Source of the DNA: Fimbriiglobus ruber
Lineage (GTDB): Bacteria; Planctomycetota; Planctomycetia; Gemmatales; Gemmataceae
Reading direction: 5' to 3'
DNA length: 64,000 nucleotides
Assembly (NCBI RefSeq): GCF_002197845.1
Contig: NZ_NIDE01000001.1
Span: forward strand, 496,001 to 560,000
The notes beneath the pieces are model-generated. The model saw only the letters and a list, made by a program, of their open reading frames with translations. It did no database searches and was not told the DNA's origin. Positions 46,680 through 56,435 of the stretch are shown here, piece after piece (within the stretch, counting starts at the first letter, position 1; every line of letters starts with the position of its first letter). The translations under genes were made by a program, and so were the position numbers.

Positions 46680-47800
46680 CTACCGTTTTGCCAAACGGTT
46701 CAGGATTTCGATCCCCCGAGCCAGGGTTTCGTCGGTCGCCGCATAGGAAATGCGGAAGTGTGTGTCCTTTGAACTGAACACGCCGCCGGGAATGATGAGG
46801 AGATTGTGACGGACGGCTTCCGTGACGAACTCGGTGCCCGTCCCCCAGGGACACTTGGGGAACAAATAGAACGCGCCGCCGGGCACCGCGAACTCGAAGC
46901 GGTCGCGGAGTCCGGCCACGACCAGGTCGCGCTTGCGGCGGTAGTCGGCCACGATGCCGGACACGTCGAAATCCATCGCGGCGATGCCGGCGTACTGGAC
47001 GACGCTCGGCGCGCAAACGAAGGTGAACTGCTGGAGCTTGGTCATTTCCTCGATCACGGCGCGCGGGCCGTGCGCATAGCCCAACCGCCAGCCGGTCATG
47101 CCGTAAGTTTTGCCAAATCCTTCGATCACGAGAACGTCTTCGCCGAACTCGGCCGGGCTGTGCGGCGGGCCGTCGTAGTGGAAGGCGCGGTAAATCTCGT
47201 CGCTAATGAGAAGCACCCCCGCTCCCGGCACAGCTCGGCGACCGCTCGCATCGCGGAGACGTCAATGACCGCCCCGTTCGGGTTGTTGGGGCTGCACAGC
47301 ATTACTACTTTGGTGCGGGGCGTGATGGCGGCGCGGATTTTCTCCGGGTCGACGTGGAAGTCCGGGTAAGTGTCCACCGAGACGAACCGCCCGCCCGCGA
47401 TGGAGACGAGGTTCGGGTAGCTGACAAAGTAGGGGTCGGTCACGACGACTTCGTCGCCGGGGTTGACCACGGCGAGCATCGCGAGGAGCAAGCCGCCACT
47501 GGTTCCGCTGGTAACGAGAACTTCTCGGTCCGGGTGGTTGAATCGAGCCGCGACGTCGGCTTTCAACTTTTCGCGGAGTTCGGCCGCGCCCTGGGTGACG
47601 CTGTACCCGTTGTGCCCGCGGTCGATCGCCGCCTTGGCGGCCGACTTGATCACTTCGGGAACATCGAAGTGAGGTTGGCCGATGCTGAGGTTGACCGGGT
47701 CTTTGAGCGAGCGGCCGAGGTCGAAGATTTTGCGGATGCCGGACGCTTCGATCTGCCGCGCGCGGTCGGCGATCCAGTTGGCGGGACGGGAAAGGGTCAT
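46680..47800 (-). pseudogene. Frameshifted class I/II aminotransferase
   Basis: A PLP-dependent aminotransferase split by one shift. The N-terminal part (ATG 47800, AGGA upstream) has NLSIGQPHFDVPE, TSGTSGGLLLAMLAVVNPGD and SPNNPNG. The reading then changes at the C5 run 47216-47220: adding one base continues as RGVLLISDEIYRAFHYDG and keeps the PLP-lysine segment GFGKTYGMTGWRLGY and the C-terminal substrate arginine in HFRISYA. With this repair it is a normal aminotransferase of about 370 residues, probably for aromatic or branched-chain amino acids. The same single-base contraction in a G/C run occurs twice in the neighbouring gene, so an assembly error is the simplest cause. Confidence 0.85.
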
Positions 47801-48220
47801 CGCTATCCTGTAAATGGAGTTCAAGCCCGACGGCAGTTTTCAAATTCCCAGCAGTCTGAGCGAGACCCGAGCGCGGGGTTCACGCCGCCCGGGATCTCGG
47901 GGAATTTTATAGTCAGCGGAACGGGAAACGAGTTGAGGCGGAAGTTGGGACCAGTTTCGGCGAGAGGAGAAAGGGGTAGTGCCACCACGAGCTACGAGAC
48001 GAGGGAGACTGCGAAGTGCGATTGGCCGGATGATAAGTTCCGACTTCCGGAATCAAACGGTGCCGTTACTTCGTTGGTCGGTCGGATGAGATCGGGCAGT
48101 AATGACAATACAAAACGGCTCCGAGGAGAATAATCCGCGGAGCCGTTTTGGGACATATTCGGAGGTCGACCCGATCACTTTCGTTCACATTCTAGTTCGG
48201 GCCGAACCACATTTCGACTC
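47801..48220. other. 420-base gap with terminator
   Basis: Apart from the terminator at 48112-48149, this region shows only the aminotransferase promoter side. No gene, RNA or repeat was recognised. Confidence 0.5.
48112..48149 (-). terminator. Terminator of the leftward membrane-protein gene
   Basis: Arms 48112-48123 and 48138-48149 pair exactly over 12 bases with a 14-base loop. On the minus strand the hairpin ends in TTTTGTATTG. It is about 70 bases past the stop at 48221. Confidence 0.7.
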
Positions 48221-48937
48221 CTACGCCCGCGTGACTACGGGCCGGCCTTCCCGATGTACGTGCTCCAATTTCATGGATATCAGTCGGAGTGTGGGGCCGG
48301 AACCGAGATACCCGCCGACTGCGGCGGCCATCATCGAAATCCAGGCTCCGAAGAACGCATACCACGCGGCCCGCGTCGCGGCGGCGGCGGCCGCTTGTTG
48401 GTTCTGCGGGTCTTCGGCCGCCTGCCGCGCGGCCGCGGGGGCGTCCTTGGCTTTCACCTTCCACTCGTCAATCCGTTCCTGCGGAACACCGGCCTGACGC
48501 GCGGAATTTTCCCAGTCCGCCTGCGACGTATTCTCCGCCGTCACGTGACCCGCCGTCGCAACCCCGATCATGGCATTGTACCCGACCCGCACGCCGGACG
48601 CCATGAGCCAGAGGAGCATGGCAAAGACCACGGCCCAGACGAATATCCCGTAGAGGCTCCCCTCGATTTTGTTTTCCCCGGTCGTAAGTTGGCTCGCGAC
48701 GTACCCGCCGATAAAGAGGCACACGGCCGTCACGATGATCGCAAAAACGGCCGCCGCCGTGCCGAGGGTGTGAGCGGTGACCTTGTCCCCGATCGAAAAC
48801 CCGACGGCGGCGCCGAGAAGGGCGAGCAGGAAATAAAGAGACAGGGCAAGGACCGATCCGGCGAAGATGGCCCCCCAACTGATTCGGCTCCGGACTGGCA
48901 CCAGGTCTTCCGTCTTGACCGATAAATCCGCATTCAT
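48221..48937 (-). CDS. Multi-pass membrane protein, unknown family
   Basis: A 238-residue protein. Four or five hydrophobic segments are visible (about 18-45, 52-80, 92-112 and 190-215), with a polar, Ala/Gln-rich loop between the third and the last (about 130-185). It opens MNADLSVKTEDLVPVRSRISWGAIF, a pattern seen in several uncharacterised planctomycete and proteobacterial membrane proteins. ATG 48937 is chosen as the first ATG next to a recognisable start; a longer reading to 49156 lacks membrane logic. Function unknown. Confidence 0.75.
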   Translation of the reverse strand: MNADLSVKTEDLVPVRSRISWGAIFAGSVLALSLYFLLALLGAAVGFSIGDKVTAHTLGTAAAVFAIIVTAVCLFIGGYVASQLTTGENKIEGSLYGIFVWAVVFAMLLWLMASGVRVGYNAMIGVATAGHVTAENTSQADWENSARQAGVPQERIDEWKVKAKDAPAAARQAAEDPQNQQAAAAAATRAAWYAFFGAWISMMAAAVGGYLGSGPTLRLISMKLEHVHREGRPVVTRA

Positions 48938-49439
48938 TTCGTTCTCCGCCACCGATAGGTGAGGCACCAGCAGCGGTCTGTTAGGACAGCTGACAGCTAG
49001 TAAAGTGTTCAAGGCAATTGCTGGTATGCATACCGTGAGCCGTGCAGCCCTAATAATCGATATTGCGTCCAAATAAATTGATTCTTTTCGATTACCGCCC
49101 TCTGGACTTTGCTGCCAGGTCGAGCAATTAACCGATGGCCAGAAGTCGAACCCCAAGGTCGTCGTTCGGTCTGCGGTGCCTCTATATCCGAAGATAACGG
49201 CCGATGTCGGCTACCAGACCGTACAGTAAGTAGCCGGACCACTTCTCACTCCGATTTCGATTCTGATGGTGTTCACCTTACTTACTCCAACGATTTGTCG
49301 TACCGGATCAAGAATAACATGACGATATGCGGTGTCTTTCCGCCTTCACCCGTACAATAGCCTTGCGTGACCCGCCTCGGATGCCCACGGCTCCTCGCGC
49401 CTAACGTCCGCTCAGCCGGACCGCTACCGCGAGCGTCCC
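48938..49439. other. 502-base gap, no gene seen
   Basis: Contains short unrelated open frames only. No hairpin, RNA or repeat stood out. It probably holds the promoter of the membrane-protein gene. Confidence 0.4.
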
Positions 49440-49787
49440 GTGACCAGATCGACCCACCCAACGCGCACCTCGTCGCCCAGTAACCGGCTTCTCGCCGCCC
49501 TCCCGCGGGATGAGTGTGCCCGTTGGCTCCTGATGACCCACGACCGGGCTGAGGGCAAGGAATTCCCCATCACACACGAGTTTCTACCCGCAATGCTAGG
49601 CGTCCGTCGAGCGAGTGTGACCCTGGCTGCCAGTGAACTCCAGCGAGCAGGACTCGTCCGTTATTCTCGCGGGCAAATGGACGGGGTTGATTTGGGGCGG
49701 TTTGATACGCGTCTTTCTGGTTCACCACGTGACCTGGAGCGTCAACTCCGTGTGCCATTTGTGGGGACGGCGTCCGTATCGAAGTGA
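49440..49787 (+). pseudogene. Crp/Fnr-type regulator remnant, sensor domain missing
   Basis: A 115-residue reading frame starting at GTG 49440. The first 13 or so residues ([12 protein letters not shown]) match the usual start of Crp/Fnr proteins. The chain then jumps straight to the DNA-binding part, [43 protein letters not shown] (only partly quoted: [12 protein letters not shown]), ending [10 protein letters not shown]. The whole cNMP-binding domain (about 130 residues) is absent, and the tail after YSRGQM is unlike the family. This looks like an internal deletion leaving a wing-helix fragment. A shorter functional DNA-binding protein cannot be excluded. Confidence 0.7.
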
Positions 49788-50046
49788 GGATGAGGGTAGC
49801 AGCCCGCGGCGCGGCAGAGTATGGCAAATAGCCGGCAGGAGTCGTAGCAGGTTCGGAGTTTGCGATCGATCTGACGAAAGGCATCACGCGCAACGGGTCA
49901 TTACCGAGAAATGGGCAACCCGAAAGGCGAGCGATGCCTTCGGGCCATGTTTGTTGATTGCTTTGGGGGCACGTGTGAAAACGCCCGCCCTTTATTCGCT
50001 CGGGTGACGAACGAGAAAAGGGCGGTAGCCTCAGTGGATCCGCGTA

Positions 50047-51510
50047 TCAGGCGATGATGCCCTTGATGACTTCGGGCTCGATCACGCCCGTCAGCTTCTG
50101 GTTCAGCCCGCCGTAAAAATACGTCAGCTTGTGGTGGTCGAGGCCCATCAGGTGTAGTAGCGTGGCGTGGAGGTCGCGGACGTGGTGGCGGTCGACGACG
50201 GCTTCGTGGCCGAGTTCGTCGGTCTCGCCGTAACTCGTGCCGCCCTTCACCCCGCCGCCAGCCAGCCAATAGGTGAAGCCCTTCGGGTTGTGGTCCCGGC
50301 CGTCGCCCGAACCTTGAACTACGGGCTGCCGCCCGAACTCGCCGCCCCAAACGACGAGCGTGTCGTCCAACAGCCCGCGCCGTTTCAGGTCGGTGAGGAG
50401 GCCGGCGATCGGCTTGTCGATTTCGGGGCAGTGGATCGCGAGGTTTTCTTCGACGCCGTTGTGGGCGTCCCAGTTTTGCTGCTGGTGGCCGCCGCCGTGG
50501 TAAATCTGAACGAAGCGGACCCCGCGCTCGATCATCCGCCGGGCGATCAAACACTGCCGGCCGAACGGGGCCGGGCCGACGGTGAGGGTGTGCGAACCCT
50601 TGGGGTCGTTGAGCCCGTACATCTCTTTCGTCTTCTCGTCCTCGCGCGACAGATCGAGGGCTTCAGGGGCGGTCGATTGAAGCTGGAACGCAAGTTCGTA
50701 ACTCGCAACCCGTGCTTGCAGTTCGCTGTACCCCGGCCGCGACGACAGGTGGGCCGCGTTCAGGGCGTTGATCGCGTCGACCCGGTCCCGTTGCTGGAGA
50801 ACCGTATCCCCGGCCGTCGACCCGAGGTTCAGGATCGGCTCACCGGCCGACCGCAACACTGTCCCCTGGTACGCGGCCGGCATGAACCCGGCGCTCCAGT
50901 TCGTCGCCCCGCTGATCGGCCCGCCTCGCGGGTCGAGCATGACCACGTAGCCCGGGAGGTTGCGGTTCATCGAGCCGAGGCCGTATCCGAGCCACGAGCC
51001 GATCGACGGGTGGCCCTGGACGATCCGCCCGCTGTTCATCTGCAGCATCGCCGAGCCGTGGATGAACGAGTCGGAGTAGAGCGACTTGACGACGGCCAGT
51101 TCGTCCATGTGCTGGCTGATGTGCGGCAGCGCGTCCGAACACCACTGGCCGGACTTGCCGTACTGGGCAAACTTCCGCTTGCTGGCGAGGAGCTTGCCCT
51201 TGGTGACGGCCCGGCGGCGGACCTCAATGTCGGCCGTCTTCCCGTCCATCTTCTGGAGGACCGGCTTGTAGTCGAACAGGTCCATCTGGCTCGGGCCGCC
51301 GTACATGAACAGGAAGATGCACCGCTTGGCCTTGGTCGGGAAATGCGGCGGCTTGGGCGCCAGGGAATCAGTCGAAGTCGCGTCGGCGGCCGTCGCCCGG
51401 CCGAAGAAACCGTCGGCCTGGAGCATGGCCGAGAGCGCGACACCGCCGAACCCGGCCCCGAACTGCCAGAGGAACTCGCGGCGAGTGCGACCACAAAACT
51501 GGTTCGGCAT
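50047..51510 (-). CDS. DUF1501-domain protein (Tat-exported)
   Basis: A 487-residue protein with the twin-arginine-like signal RTRREFLWQFGAGFGG. DUF1501 belongs to the sulfatase/phosphatase-like superfamily and is abundant in planctomycetes. Family stretches include FLFMYGGPSQMDLFDYKP, GSWLGYGLGSMNRNLPGYVV, RGVRFVQIYHGGGHQQQNWDAH and VVWGGEFGRQPVVQGSGDGRDH. The enzymatic role is unknown. It follows the PSCyt1/DUF1549 gene on the same strand after a 144-base gap that holds a 40-bp inverted repeat; the two are a recurrent planctomycete pair thought to act together. Confidence 0.95.
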   Translation of the reverse strand: MPNQFCGRTRREFLWQFGAGFGGVALSAMLQADGFFGRATAADATSTDSLAPKPPHFPTKAKRCIFLFMYGGPSQMDLFDYKPVLQKMDGKTADIEVRRRAVTKGKLLASKRKFAQYGKSGQWCSDALPHISQHMDELAVVKSLYSDSFIHGSAMLQMNSGRIVQGHPSIGSWLGYGLGSMNRNLPGYVVMLDPRGGPISGATNWSAGFMPAAYQGTVLRSAGEPILNLGSTAGDTVLQQRDRVDAINALNAAHLSSRPGYSELQARVASYELAFQLQSTAPEALDLSREDEKTKEMYGLNDPKGSHTLTVGPAPFGRQCLIARRMIERGVRFVQIYHGGGHQQQNWDAHNGVEENLAIHCPEIDKPIAGLLTDLKRRGLLDDTLVVWGGEFGRQPVVQGSGDGRDHNPKGFTYWLAGGGVKGGTSYGETDELGHEAVVDRHHVRDLHATLLHLMGLDHHKLTYFYGGLNQKLTGVIEPEVIKGIIA

Positions 51511-51526
51511 GAGTAATCTCTTAAGC

Positions 51527-51647
51527 AGATTTAGCCACAGAGATCACAGAGGACACAGAGAGAAGAATTCCAAAGGAGAAAGCCATGCTCTACTCTTCTC
51601 TTCTTGATCTTCTCTCTGTGTCCTCTGTGATCTCTGTGGCTAAATCT
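51527..51647. repeat. Perfect 40-bp inverted repeat between DUF1549 and DUF1501 genes
   Basis: Left arm 51527-51566 and right arm 51608-51647 are exact reverse complements, built around the CACAGAG-type sequence that recurs in many bacterial genomes, with a 41-base loop. It sits between two genes expected to be co-transcribed, just upstream of the DUF1501 start. Confidence 0.93.
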
Positions 51648-51654
51648 TTTTGGA

Positions 51655-54600
51655 TTAGTCGATGTAAACGAATTCGTTCAAATTCAGGATGACCAGGCAG
51701 AGATCGGCAAGGGCTTTGTCCGCGGCTGACGCAAGCGTGGGCGGAAGAGAAGCGGGTCGCATGTCGGCGACGCTTCGCGCTTTGCCCGCGGTCGCGATCA
51801 CGTTCCGTGCGGAGAATTGCGACGCCATCGACCGCAGCCCGATCTTGCCCGAAGGCAGCGGCGTCTCGTCGGTGTAATCGATCGCCGCTTCGCTCGACCC
51901 GTCGACAAAGATGCGAACCCGGCCAGCGGTCATTTCCACTTTGAGGTGGTGCCAGCGCCCGACCTGGAATGCGTAAGGGACTTCCTTCAGTGATTTCCAG
52001 TTGTTCTCGTGGCGGCCGAGCCGCAAGAAATTCGGGCGGATGTTGATGTTGTAGGCGTTCAGGGAATCGTGCCCGTCCCGCACGTCGGACGCCCGAACCA
52101 GTAACCCGGCATCGCCGTTGTCGGCCCGGAGCATGATATCGGCTTCGATCACGCCGTCGGCGACGGTCGGCCCCGCGTCCCAGATGGCCTTCGACCCCGG
52201 GGCGGCTTCCGCAAGAATCGCGCCGTCGCCGACCGCCCACGTGCCTCCGCCGGCCGTCCAACCTGCGGGCAAGCCGTCGCCTGCCCCGGCGCGGACGGGC
52301 GTCGTCGCGACGATCTGTGTTTTGCCGGCGGTCGTCACGCTCAACCCGTCGAGGCTCGCGGCCGCGCCCCACGCCCGCACGCCGAGTCGACCGGCGGCCG
52401 TGACCGGCTCTGTGTCGGTTACGTCGATCAGTGGCTCACTGCCGCTGCCGAACCAGGCCCGGATGCGGGGACCGTCGGCCGCGATCTTCAGGGGGAATGG
52501 CTCGTTCGCTCGGGGGTGGAATGGGACACGAGCGAGCGTGACTGGTTTCTTCTCGTGTCGAACCAGCGTGACCACATGGTCCCGGGCGTCGATCGCGATC
52601 TCATATCCACGTGCCGTGTCGCTGTCGACCGAGCCGCGGAGGAATACGCCGAACACTTCCATGGCATTCGAGACCGTAACTTTGGTCTCGACCGTTCCGT
52701 CCGCGAACGCCGGCCCAGCCCAGAGGGCGAAGGGCGTCCGGGCGCGGTCCACGGTCAAGATGCCTTCGTACCCGCCCGACCAGGAACCCCGGTGGTATTC
52801 CCAGCCGGTCTTCGGCCCGAGCAACGTTTCGGACGGCCGGAGGCGGTTCAGGTAACTGACGTGGAGGGAGATCGGCACGTCCGGGGCGAACGTGAGCCGG
52901 TCGGCGAGGGCTCCGTAAGCGGCCGTCTGTTTGTCGAGATATCCGCGGGCGACGGTCGCTTCCTGGGGCGTCGGTTTGCGGCCGAGGGCGAGCAGGTGCG
53001 CCCGCTCGATCTGGGCCGCCACGTCGGTGCTGGCTTCTTTCTGAACCCGCCCCGCGAACGCGGCCGCCTTCTCCCGCATCACGTTGTCGTTGAGCAGCAT
53101 CAGCGCTTGCGGGGCGACCGTCGTGACCTGCCGCTCGGTCAATGGGCTGTTCACGTTCCCGTAGTCGAACCCCTCGAACATCGGTGGCAGCACGGACCGT
53201 TTGACGTAAGCGTAGACGCTCCGCCGGTCGGTCTCCGGGCCGTCCGATTTGCCCCACCCGTCGCCGGGCCGCGAACCGCCGGCCAGCACTTCGCCGGCCA
53301 ACCGCGGGAAGAAGCCGCGGCCGCCGGTGGCCGGGTTCAGGGTGCCACTCACCGTCAGAACCGAGTCGCGGATCGCCTCGGCTTCCAGGCGGCGGAGGTT
53401 TTGCCGCCAGAAGCGGTCGTTCGCCGGGTCCGCGGCCGTTGCCGCCGGGTCGGTCGCCCGGGACGACATCTGGTACGCCTGCGAGAGCATGACTGTCCGG
53501 ATCTGGTGCTTGACCGACCAGCCGTTGCGGGCGAAGTTGGCCGCGAGCCAGTCGAGCAACTCGGGGTGCGTCGGTGGGGTGCCGCCTTTGCCGAAGTCGG
53601 CGGTGGTTTTGACGATCCCGCGGCCGAACAGGTGCTGCCAGATTCGGTTCGCCATCACGCGGGCGGTCAGCGGGTTCTCGGCCGACGCGACCCACTTCGC
53701 CAGCGTGAGCCGACGGCCGGACAGTTCGCCATCCGTCGGTGTGCTGATTGCAGGCGATTTCCCACCGAATACGACGGGGAAACCGGGCTTCACTTCTTCG
53801 CCCGGGGTCGACGGGTTGCCGCGGAGGAGCACGTTGGTCGGCTTGGCGGCACCGTCGCGGACCGCCAAGGCCCACTCGATGCCGGCCGTCCCGTCGCGCT
53901 CGGTCTTGTCGATCTCGGTTTCCAGTCGCCTGCGTTCTTTCGCGTCCTTGGCCTTCGACAATTGTTCGCGGAGCGGCTTCACCTTCGCCTTCGTACTGGC
54001 CAATCGCTCGGCCGCTGCGGCTCGATCGCCCAGCGGAAGGAACGCGGACGAATCGGATGTGATCGGGCCGCCGTTGTACGTGCGGACGTTGCGAATGAAA
54101 GCGAGAAGCCGGTAGTAATCGGTGTGCAGGAGGGGATCAAGTTTGTGGTCGTGGCAGCGGGCGCAGCCGAAGGTCGTTCCCATGAACGCGGCCCCGGCGG
54201 TGACGACGACATCGTCCAGGTTGTCGTATTCGGCCGCCCGTGCGTCGTCGGGTTCGCCGTCCCACACGCCGACGCGGTAGAAGCCGGTGGCGATCAGGCT
54301 GTCGTCGGTCACGTCCGGCAATTCGTCGCCGGCGAGTTGTTCGAGGATGAAGCGGTCGTAAGGCTTGTCCTGGTTAAACGACCGGATGACGTAATCCCGA
54401 TACCGCCAGGCGTACGGCTTTTCCTGGTCGAATTCGTACCCGTTCGTCTGGGCGAACCGAGCCACGTCCAGCCAGTGCCGCCCCCACCGCTCGCCGAACC
54501 GCGGGGACGCGAGCAAGTGGTCGATGAGTTTGGCGAACGCGTCCGGCGACTTGTCCTTTTCAAAGGCGTCCACTTCTTCCGGTGTCGGCGGCAGGCCGAG

Positions 54601-55191
54601 CAGGTCGAAGTAGGCCCGGCGGACGAGTTCCCGCGGCGTGGCCGGGGCGTTCTTGGGAATGTTCTTTTCGGCGAGTTTGCTCTCGATCAGGAAATCGATC
54701 GGGTTCTTCCCGGCGGGCACCACGGGCGGGTTGACCGCGCGATAGGCCCAATAGTTCCGGTCCTCGGCGGTGATGACCCGCGGTCCCTTGGGTGTCGCGG
54801 CTTTCGTTCCGCCTTCGTCGCCGGGCCAGATGGCTCCGCCCTTGACCCACCCCTTCAAGTCGGCAATGACGGCATCCGGCAATTTCTTGGCCGGGGGCAT
54901 CTGCAGTTCCTTGTCGGTCCAGCAGACGGCTTTGACGAGCAGGCTCTTTTCCAAGTCACCGGGGACGACGGCCGGGCCACTCTCGCCGCCGGCGAGTAAT
55001 GCTTGTCGGGAGTCGACCCGGAGCCCGCCCTTTTGCTTTTCCTGGCCGTGGCATTTCTGACACTGCTCGACCAGGACCGGCCGCACTTTCCGCTCGAACA
55101 ACTGGGCGGCGGCGTGGGCCGCGTCCGTGTCGGCGGCGCGGGCACTGGCTGGAATGACGAGCAACGCGAGGACGACGAGCAGGCGGGTCAT
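51655..55191 (-). CDS. PSCyt1-DUF1549-DUF1553 protein with inserted LamG-like domains
   Basis: A 1178-residue exported protein. Signal about 1-20. An N-terminal PSCyt1 domain has the haem-binding CQKCHG (near 45). DUF1549 (PSCyt2) follows, with PATPRELVRRAYFDLLGLPPT, HWLDVARFAQTNGYEFDQE and a second haem-like CARCHDHKLDP. DUF1553 has VMANRIWQHLFGRGIV, and its usual last stretch ALADLCLVILNLNEFVYID forms the C-terminus. Before that last stretch, about 320 residues form two concanavalin/LamG-like beta-sandwiches. ATG 55191. Such proteins are proposed to act in polysaccharide degradation, possibly with the DUF1501 partner downstream. An AraC gene diverges upstream. Confidence 0.93.
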   Translation of the reverse strand: MTRLLVVLALLVIPASARAADTDAAHAAAQLFERKVRPVLVEQCQKCHGQEKQKGGLRVDSRQALLAGGESGPAVVPGDLEKSLLVKAVCWTDKELQMPPAKKLPDAVIADLKGWVKGGAIWPGDEGGTKAATPKGPRVITAEDRNYWAYRAVNPPVVPAGKNPIDFLIESKLAEKNIPKNAPATPRELVRRAYFDLLGLPPTPEEVDAFEKDKSPDAFAKLIDHLLASPRFGERWGRHWLDVARFAQTNGYEFDQEKPYAWRYRDYVIRSFNQDKPYDRFILEQLAGDELPDVTDDSLIATGFYRVGVWDGEPDDARAAEYDNLDDVVVTAGAAFMGTTFGCARCHDHKLDPLLHTDYYRLLAFIRNVRTYNGGPITSDSSAFLPLGDRAAAAERLASTKAKVKPLREQLSKAKDAKERRRLETEIDKTERDGTAGIEWALAVRDGAAKPTNVLLRGNPSTPGEEVKPGFPVVFGGKSPAISTPTDGELSGRRLTLAKWVASAENPLTARVMANRIWQHLFGRGIVKTTADFGKGGTPPTHPELLDWLAANFARNGWSVKHQIRTVMLSQAYQMSSRATDPAATAADPANDRFWRQNLRRLEAEAIRDSVLTVSGTLNPATGGRGFFPRLAGEVLAGGSRPGDGWGKSDGPETDRRSVYAYVKRSVLPPMFEGFDYGNVNSPLTERQVTTVAPQALMLLNDNVMREKAAAFAGRVQKEASTDVAAQIERAHLLALGRKPTPQEATVARGYLDKQTAAYGALADRLTFAPDVPISLHVSYLNRLRPSETLLGPKTGWEYHRGSWSGGYEGILTVDRARTPFALWAGPAFADGTVETKVTVSNAMEVFGVFLRGSVDSDTARGYEIAIDARDHVVTLVRHEKKPVTLARVPFHPRANEPFPLKIAADGPRIRAWFGSGSEPLIDVTDTEPVTAAGRLGVRAWGAAASLDGLSVTTAGKTQIVATTPVRAGAGDGLPAGWTAGGGTWAVGDGAILAEAAPGSKAIWDAGPTVADGVIEADIMLRADNGDAGLLVRASDVRDGHDSLNAYNINIRPNFLRLGRHENNWKSLKEVPYAFQVGRWHHLKVEMTAGRVRIFVDGSSEAAIDYTDETPLPSGKIGLRSMASQFSARNVIATAGKARSVADMRPASLPPTLASAADKALADLCLVILNLNEFVYID

Positions 55192-55313
55192 GGAGAACCA
55201 CTCTCGGGTCGGCGGGCCCGGGGAAATCCCCGGAACGGCTTGAAGGCAATCGGGCGGCGGGTAGTCAAATCGTTGTGCCAGTAGAAGTGTACACCACGGC
55301 GGGTCGGAAACCC

Positions 55314-56189
55314 ATGCGCCGGACCGACCGATCCCTATCCGAAACAGACATTCGGAGCCCGGGGTCCGAAATGTGGGCCGTTCGGGCGGACGACCGCGAC
55401 CCCCGCCCGTGGATCGCCGGGGCGGTCGTCTGCCCCGCTCTGGCCCGTCGGGAAATCCGGCACACCGGTGTCGGGCGAATGAAACTGCCGTTCGAGATCG
55501 TTCGGACGAAGCTCGGCGGCAGTTACTTCCTCGCCTGTTTCGGCGGCGAGGGCAGGGTACTGGTCGACGGCCGGTGGACGCGGTGCAGCCCTGGTGAAGC
55601 GTTTCTGCTCCCGCCGGGCACGCTGCACGCCTTCCGCGGGACGGGCCGCGAGGGCTGGGACCACTGCTGGGTCCGCTACCAGGAGGCGGCCGGCCACGCA
55701 CCACTGGCCGCGGCGCAAACGCCGGTGCTGGCGGAATTCGACCCGGAGCCACTGAAATCAGCCATTCTCGGCCTTTATCACGAAGCCCGCGGGGCCGCCC
55801 ACCCGGCCGCCATCGACCACTGGTGCGACCTCGTTCACCTCTATGTTCTCCGATTCGCCCAGCCGGCGACAATGGACGGCCGCGTCTTACGGCTCTGGGA
55901 ACTGGTCGCGGCCGACCTGGCCCGGGCGTGGTCCGCGACCGACCTCGCGGCGGAGGCCCACCTGGGCGAAAAGCAACTCCAGCGGCTATGCGTCCGCCAC
56001 CTGGGTCGCACGCCCCACCAGCACCTGATTTGGCTGAGGATGCGGCGGGCGGCCGAGTTGCTGGCGGACGGGGCGAAGGTCGGCGCGGCCGCGGCGCGGG
56101 TGGGGTATCAGAACCCGTTCGTGTTCTCGTCCACCTTCAAGCGCGTGATTGGGTGCAGTCCGTCCGAATACCCGGCGAGGAAAAGGTGA
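55314..56189 (+). CDS. AraC-family transcriptional regulator
   Basis: A 291-residue regulator. A cupin-like N-terminal ligand-binding region has FLACFGGEGRVLVDGRW and PGEAFLLPPGTLHAFRG. The C-terminal AraC DNA-binding domain has two helix-turn-helix motifs (ATDLAAEAHLGEKQLQRLCV and VGAAAARVGYQNPFVFSSTFKR, the latter shown by AAARVGYQNPFVFSSTFK). It diverges from the PSCyt1-DUF1501 operon with only about 120 bases between, so it is the likely activator of that operon in response to a sugar. ATG 55314 is chosen; GTG 55275 is an alternative. Confidence 0.92.
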   Translation: MRRTDRSLSETDIRSPGSEMWAVRADDRDPRPWIAGAVVCPALARREIRHTGVGRMKLPFEIVRTKLGGSYFLACFGGEGRVLVDGRWTRCSPGEAFLLPPGTLHAFRGTGREGWDHCWVRYQEAAGHAPLAAAQTPVLAEFDPEPLKSAILGLYHEARGAAHPAAIDHWCDLVHLYVLRFAQPATMDGRVLRLWELVAADLARAWSATDLAAEAHLGEKQLQRLCVRHLGRTPHQHLIWLRMRRAAELLADGAKVGAAAARVGYQNPFVFSSTFKRVIGCSPSEYPARKR

Positions 56190-56234
56190 GGCGATCGTAT
56201 CTACCGTGCAATCATCGGGAACGTAGCCAAAAAT

Positions 56235-56317
56235 TGTGGCGGCACGTTTCCAACGTGCCGGTATACCCCACCGGCCCGTACACCCCACATCTGGCACGTT
56301 GGAAATGTGCCGCCACA
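56235..56317. repeat. Inverted repeat, 25-bp arms
   Basis: Left arm 56235-56259 and right arm 56293-56317 pair with one mismatch, around a 33-base loop. It follows the AraC gene and precedes the acyl-CoA dehydrogenase gene. Confidence 0.85.
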
Positions 56318-56435
56318 CTTATGCACCTGCGGCAAAACCTACCAACCGGTGACATCTTGCGTGCCCTATACGCCGGTCAGCTCCCTGGGCGTACAATTCA
56401 GTAGGCTCCCCCTGTCCCCGAACCGGAGCGGTCCC

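Noticed and set aside
50167-51516. 449-residue + strand frame
   Set aside because: Antisense of the DUF1501 gene, which has clear family motifs.
52516-54999. 827-residue + strand frame
   Set aside because: Antisense of the PSCyt1-DUF1549 gene; composition typical of a shadow frame.
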